From DATBAK01 sp036787815 (GTDB lineage Bacteria > Actinomycetota > Acidimicrobiia > IMCC26256 > PALSA-610), in the NCBI GenBank assembly GCA_036787815.1, contig DAIQOP010000072.1:1-15978 (forward strand): a stretch of DNA of 15,978 nt, read 5' to 3'. The notes under the pieces were generated by a model, which ran no database searches, was not told the origin of the DNA, and saw only the letters and a list, made by a program, of their open reading frames with translations. This document shows, in pieces, positions 13,566 to 15,978 of this stretch; the first letter of the stretch is position 1; each line of letters begins with the position of its first letter. The position numbers were made by a program, and so were the translations under genes.

Positions 13566-15437
13566 TCAGATGCGGGTGGGATCGACTCCGACGTGGATGC
13601 GGCCGAGAGCGCGAGCCGCGGGAACCGCGATGGCGAGGGCGTTGGCCACCGCGTCGGGCCCGGCACCGCGGACGAGGCAACGCGCCGTCTCGCCGTGATG
13701 GTCGGGGCCGAGCACCGTGACCAGCGGGCTCTCGCGCAGCAGGTCGGCCGCCCGGTCGACGGCCGCGCCGGCGCCGGAGATCTCGGCCAGACCGCCGAAG
13801 GGAGGGAACCCGAGCGCCCGGCGGCGGGCCCGCTCGGCCTCGGCGACGCGTTCCGGGTCGCCGGCGACCGCGGCCGCGACCACCTCGTGATCGGCCACGC
13901 GGGTCTGGAGGAGCACGCGCGTGCGCGAACGGTCGTGCCCGGCCACCAATCGCGCGGCTCGGACCACGAGCCACAAGGCCTGCTCCGCGGCGCGTGAGCG
14001 CGGGGCGAGCAGCTCCTGGTCGAAGTCGAGGAAGGCGACGAGCACCGGCCGAGTGCGCCGCACCTCGACCCGCTGCAACACCGCCTCGGTGCCCACGAAC
14101 ACGCCGGGGTCGCCGGCTTCGATGCCGATGGTGGCGGTCGCGGCATCGACCTCGACCACGGTCGTGCCCGGCAACAGCGCGGCGAGCTCCTCACGCACGC
14201 GGGTGACCCCGGACCGCAGCACCCGCAGCTTGGTGGCCCCGCAATGGGGGCAGACGTCGGGCCGCGGTGCCGGCACCGAGCCGACCGCGACCGGCGCGTC
14301 CGACGCCTGATCCCAGACCGGCAGCCCCTCGCGATCCCAGCGCACGAGCTTGCGACAGGTGGCACACGCGAGCAGCCGCACCCGCCCACGCCGGTTGAGC
14401 ACGCACACGGCCGTCGCTCCCTGATCGTGGGCGTCGTGCAGCGCCCGGGCCAGACGCTCGGAGAGGAGACCCACGCCCGGCGGTTCCTCACCCCGATCGA
14501 CGACCTCGACACGCGGCCAACCCGCGACCTCGACGGGGCGCACGGGCGCGTGCACATGCGCGCCCGCGAGCACCTCGGCCTCGACGCTCGGAGCGGCCGA
14601 CACGACGGTGAACCGGGCGCCGGCTCGCCGGGCGCGTTCGGCGAGCAGCTCGCGTGCGTGCCAGGTAGGGGTGCGTTCCTCCTGGAGCGCCTGGTCGGAA
14701 TCGTCGATCACGATCGCGCTCGCCAGGTCGGGTACCGGAGCGAACGCGGCGATACGACCACCGACCACGACGACGCGGCCGGCCGCGGCCGTCGCCCACG
14801 CGCGGGTGCGCACAGCGTCGGGCTGGTCGGAGTGCACGAGTACGGCGTGCGCGCCGGCGCGGCCGAGCCATTGCACCAGCGAGTGCCCGCGCGACGCGTC
14901 GGCGACGACCACGATGCTCGAGCCTTCGGCTGCGAGCAGCTGCGCGACGAGCAGGCGGCGATCGAGCAACGGCGGCCAGCGCACCGTGGCCACCGCTTCG
15001 TCGCGAATCGCCCGGCCCAGCGCGAGCGCGCCGCGCTCGACCTCGGATCCCGGTTCGGGCCACGCGCCGGGCAACGCGGCATGGACGCGCGGGGCGATGA
15101 CCATCGCCGCCGTCACCAGATTGGGAGCCGACGCGCTGCGCAGGAGCGCGACGCGTGATCCGCAGTACCGAAGGGCGGCCCACGCCGTGAGCTCGACGAC
15201 CGGTTCGGGCGGCCCGGCCGACGTGACCGCGAGCAGGGGCCGCAGGGTCTCGGTGGCGACCGCGGAGGCGACGTCGTCGGCCACCACCCACCCGCGCACC
15301 CGCCGGCCGTGCAGCGCGATGCGCACGATCGCGCCCACCCGCACCGATCCGGCGAGCTCCACCGGCACCGAGTAGTCGAACGCGCGCTCGACCGCGACGA
15401 CATCGGGCACGACCCGGCACACCCGGGTTGTGGTCAC
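13566..15437 (-). CDS. priA: PriA-like primosomal protein, helicase motifs absent
   Basis: PriA recognises stalled forks and helps reload the replicative helicase. In actinobacteria the family has lost recognisable helicase motifs and is annotated as probably non-helicase. The 623-residue chain fits this. The N-terminal 3'-DNA-binding domain is present (VERAFDYSVP through GWVV, about 16-52). The expected Walker A site (around 160-185) reads LLDRR to VVVADASRG with no GKT/GKS, and the DEAH position reads VIDDSDQAL (243-251). Only four Cys remain in the zinc region: Cys358, Cys361, Cys396 and Cys399. The C-terminal domain has TRVLLQTRVADHEV, a PriA-type RALGFPPFGGLA (540-551) and a last beta-rich part. 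The GTG at 15437 overlaps the stop of a 10-codon mini-ORF. def follows after 74 bp. Confidence 0.92.
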   Translation of the reverse strand: MTTTRVCRVVPDVVAVERAFDYSVPVELAGSVRVGAIVRIALHGRRVRGWVVADDVASAVATETLRPLLAVTSAGPPEPVVELTAWAALRYCGSRVALLRSASAPNLVTAAMVIAPRVHAALPGAWPEPGSEVERGALALGRAIRDEAVATVRWPPLLDRRLLVAQLLAAEGSSIVVVADASRGHSLVQWLGRAGAHAVLVHSDQPDAVRTRAWATAAAGRVVVVGGRIAAFAPVPDLASAIVIDDSDQALQEERTPTWHARELLAERARRAGARFTVVSAAPSVEAEVLAGAHVHAPVRPVEVAGWPRVEVVDRGEEPPGVGLLSERLARALHDAHDQGATAVCVLNRRGRVRLLACATCRKLVRWDREGLPVWDQASDAPVAVGSVPAPRPDVCPHCGATKLRVLRSGVTRVREELAALLPGTTVVEVDAATATIGIEAGDPGVFVGTEAVLQRVEVRRTRPVLVAFLDFDQELLAPRSRAAEQALWLVVRAARLVAGHDRSRTRVLLQTRVADHEVVAAAVAGDPERVAEAERARRRALGFPPFGGLAEISGAGAAVDRAADLLRESPLVTVLGPDHHGETARCLVRGAGPDAVANALAIAVPAARALGRIHVGVDPTRI

Positions 15438-15466
15438 GTCACGTCGTCGATCGTGCCGGTACTCAT
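15434..15466 (-). other. Possible 10-aa leader ORF overlapping the priA start
   Basis: An ATG at 15466 opens a 10-codon frame (MSTGTIDDVT) whose TGA overlaps the priA GTG as GTGA. The Shine-Dalgarno signal is poor. The frame stays open upstream through the repeat at 15469-15492 but has no other start codon. It could be a coupling peptide for priA or chance. Confidence 0.2.
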
Positions 15467-15468
15467 GG

Positions 15469-15492
15469 TCGCGTCCGCGTCCGCGTCCGCGT
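15469..15492. repeat. Short hexanucleotide tandem repeat upstream of priA
   Basis: The plus strand reads TCGCGT followed by three exact copies of CCGCGT, a period-6 run of 24 bp, in the 108-bp metK-priA gap. A similar trinucleotide-like texture can arise by chance in such GC-rich DNA, but the run is exact for 18 bp. The rest of this gap holds a 10-bp palindrome (15530-15539) and no clear terminator. Confidence 0.7.
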
Positions 15493-15545
15493 GCGCTTCG
15501 CCGTTCGCTGCCTCACGGGTTACGCCGGTTGCGGCCGCACCACCC

Positions 15546-15978
15546 TTACGCGCCGGCGGCGGCCTTGAGCTGTGTGGCGTAGGGCTCGGTGTTCTCCCAC
15601 GTGAACCCGTCGCCGCCGTCGGAGCGACCGAAGTGTCCGTACGCCGCGGTGCGCTTGAAGATCGGGCGGCGAAGATCGAGCCGCTCGATGAGCGCGGCGG
15701 GGCGCATGTCGAACACCTCGCGCGCGATCTGCTCGAGCTTCTCGTCCGCGAGCTCGCCGGTGCCGAACGTGTCGACCATCACCGACATCGGGTGCGCGAC
15801 ACCGATCGCGTACGCGACCTGCGCCTCGCACCGCTTCGCGATCCCGGCCGCCACGATGCTCTTCGCCATCTGCCGCACGGCGTAGGCCGCGGAGCGGTCG
15901 ACCTTTGTCGGGTCCTTGCCCGAGAACGCGCCGCCGCCGTGGCGGGCCATGCCGCCGTAGGTGTCGACGATGATCTTG
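15546..15978 (-). CDS. metK: S-adenosylmethionine synthetase, N-terminal part outside window
   Basis: MetK makes S-adenosylmethionine from methionine and ATP. Only the last 144 residues are present; the whole enzyme is about 400. KIIVDTYGGMARHGGGAFSGKDPTKVDRSAAY is the highly conserved signature that includes the glycine-rich GGGAFSGKD motif. It is followed by SIVAAGIAKRCEAQVAYAIGVAHPMSV and a typical C-terminus (RPIFKRTAAYGHFGR). The stop is TAA at 15546-15548. The gene lies 108 bp upstream of priA on the same strand, as in other actinobacteria, so it may belong to the same transcript. Its product supplies the methyl donor for RsmB and the SpoU-type methylase, but that is only a general link. 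Confidence 0.97.
   Translation of the reverse strand, partial: KIIVDTYGGMARHGGGAFSGKDPTKVDRSAAYAVRQMAKSIVAAGIAKRCEAQVAYAIGVAHPMSVMVDTFGTGELADEKLEQIAREVFDMRPAALIERLDLRRPIFKRTAAYGHFGRSDGGDGFTWENTEPYATQLKAAAGA

Noticed and set aside
15530..15539. Palindrome TGCGGCCGCA downstream of metK as a terminator or operator
   Set aside because: It has no loop and no T tract, and 10-bp GC palindromes are expected by chance in this composition.
1..15978. Mobile elements, CRISPR arrays, tRNA or rRNA genes
   Set aside because: I found no transposase or integrase frames, no long terminal repeats, no regularly spaced repeats, and no tRNA-like cloverleaf or rRNA sequence on either strand by eye.

Overview
The window looks like ordinary chromosomal core from a high-G+C actinobacterium. 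Third codon positions are almost all G or C and GTG starts are common. Three gene features support this: a helicase-less PriA of the actinobacterial type, a DUF1844 gene divergent from infC, and the orders infC-rpmI-rplT-rRNA methylase-pheS-pheT and metK-priA-def-fmt-rsmB-rpe-ribD. I would guess an Acidimicrobiia-like lineage, but that is inference. I see no IS elements, phage genes, tRNA or rRNA genes, or CRISPR arrays.

Layout: (1) Positions 1-4290, minus strand: a tight operon read infC, rpmI, rplT, a TrmH/SpoU-family rRNA methyltransferase, pheS and pheT, with pheT cut by the left edge. It makes initiation factor 3, two 50S proteins and phenylalanyl-tRNA synthetase. (2) Positions 4291-4485: a divergent intergenic region with four perfect short inverted repeats. 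(3) Positions 4486-6288, plus strand: a DUF1844 gene and, 6 bp later, a 456-aa two-part lipoprotein. (4) Positions 6289-6399: a convergent intergenic region with one perfect 14-bp hairpin placed symmetrically between the two stop codons. (5) Positions 6400-15437, minus strand: an operon-like run read priA, def, fmt, rsmB, rpe, mogA/moaB, ribD, ribA, hisG and a cold-shock-domain protein. (6) Positions 15546-15978, minus strand: the C-terminal part of metK, cut by the right edge.

Much of the window serves translation initiation and ribosome making (IF3, L35, L20, Fmt, Def, two rRNA methylases, PheRS). The rest covers one-carbon and SAM supply (MetK), replication restart (PriA), the pentose phosphate pathway (Rpe), riboflavin (RibD, RibA), histidine (HisG) and molybdenum cofactor (Mog).

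The most notable signals are about start codons. The fmt frame has no ATG, GTG or TTG between a remote upstream methionine and its conserved core; its only plausible start is a CTG overlapping the def stop as CTGA. infC also appears to start at CTG, 8 nt after an AGGAG. Five gene junctions are 4-nt overlaps that begin with GTG, TTG or CTG rather than ATG. PriA has also lost half of its usual zinc-binding cysteines. I found no clearly new multi-gene system; the least explained genes are the DUF1844/lipoprotein pair.
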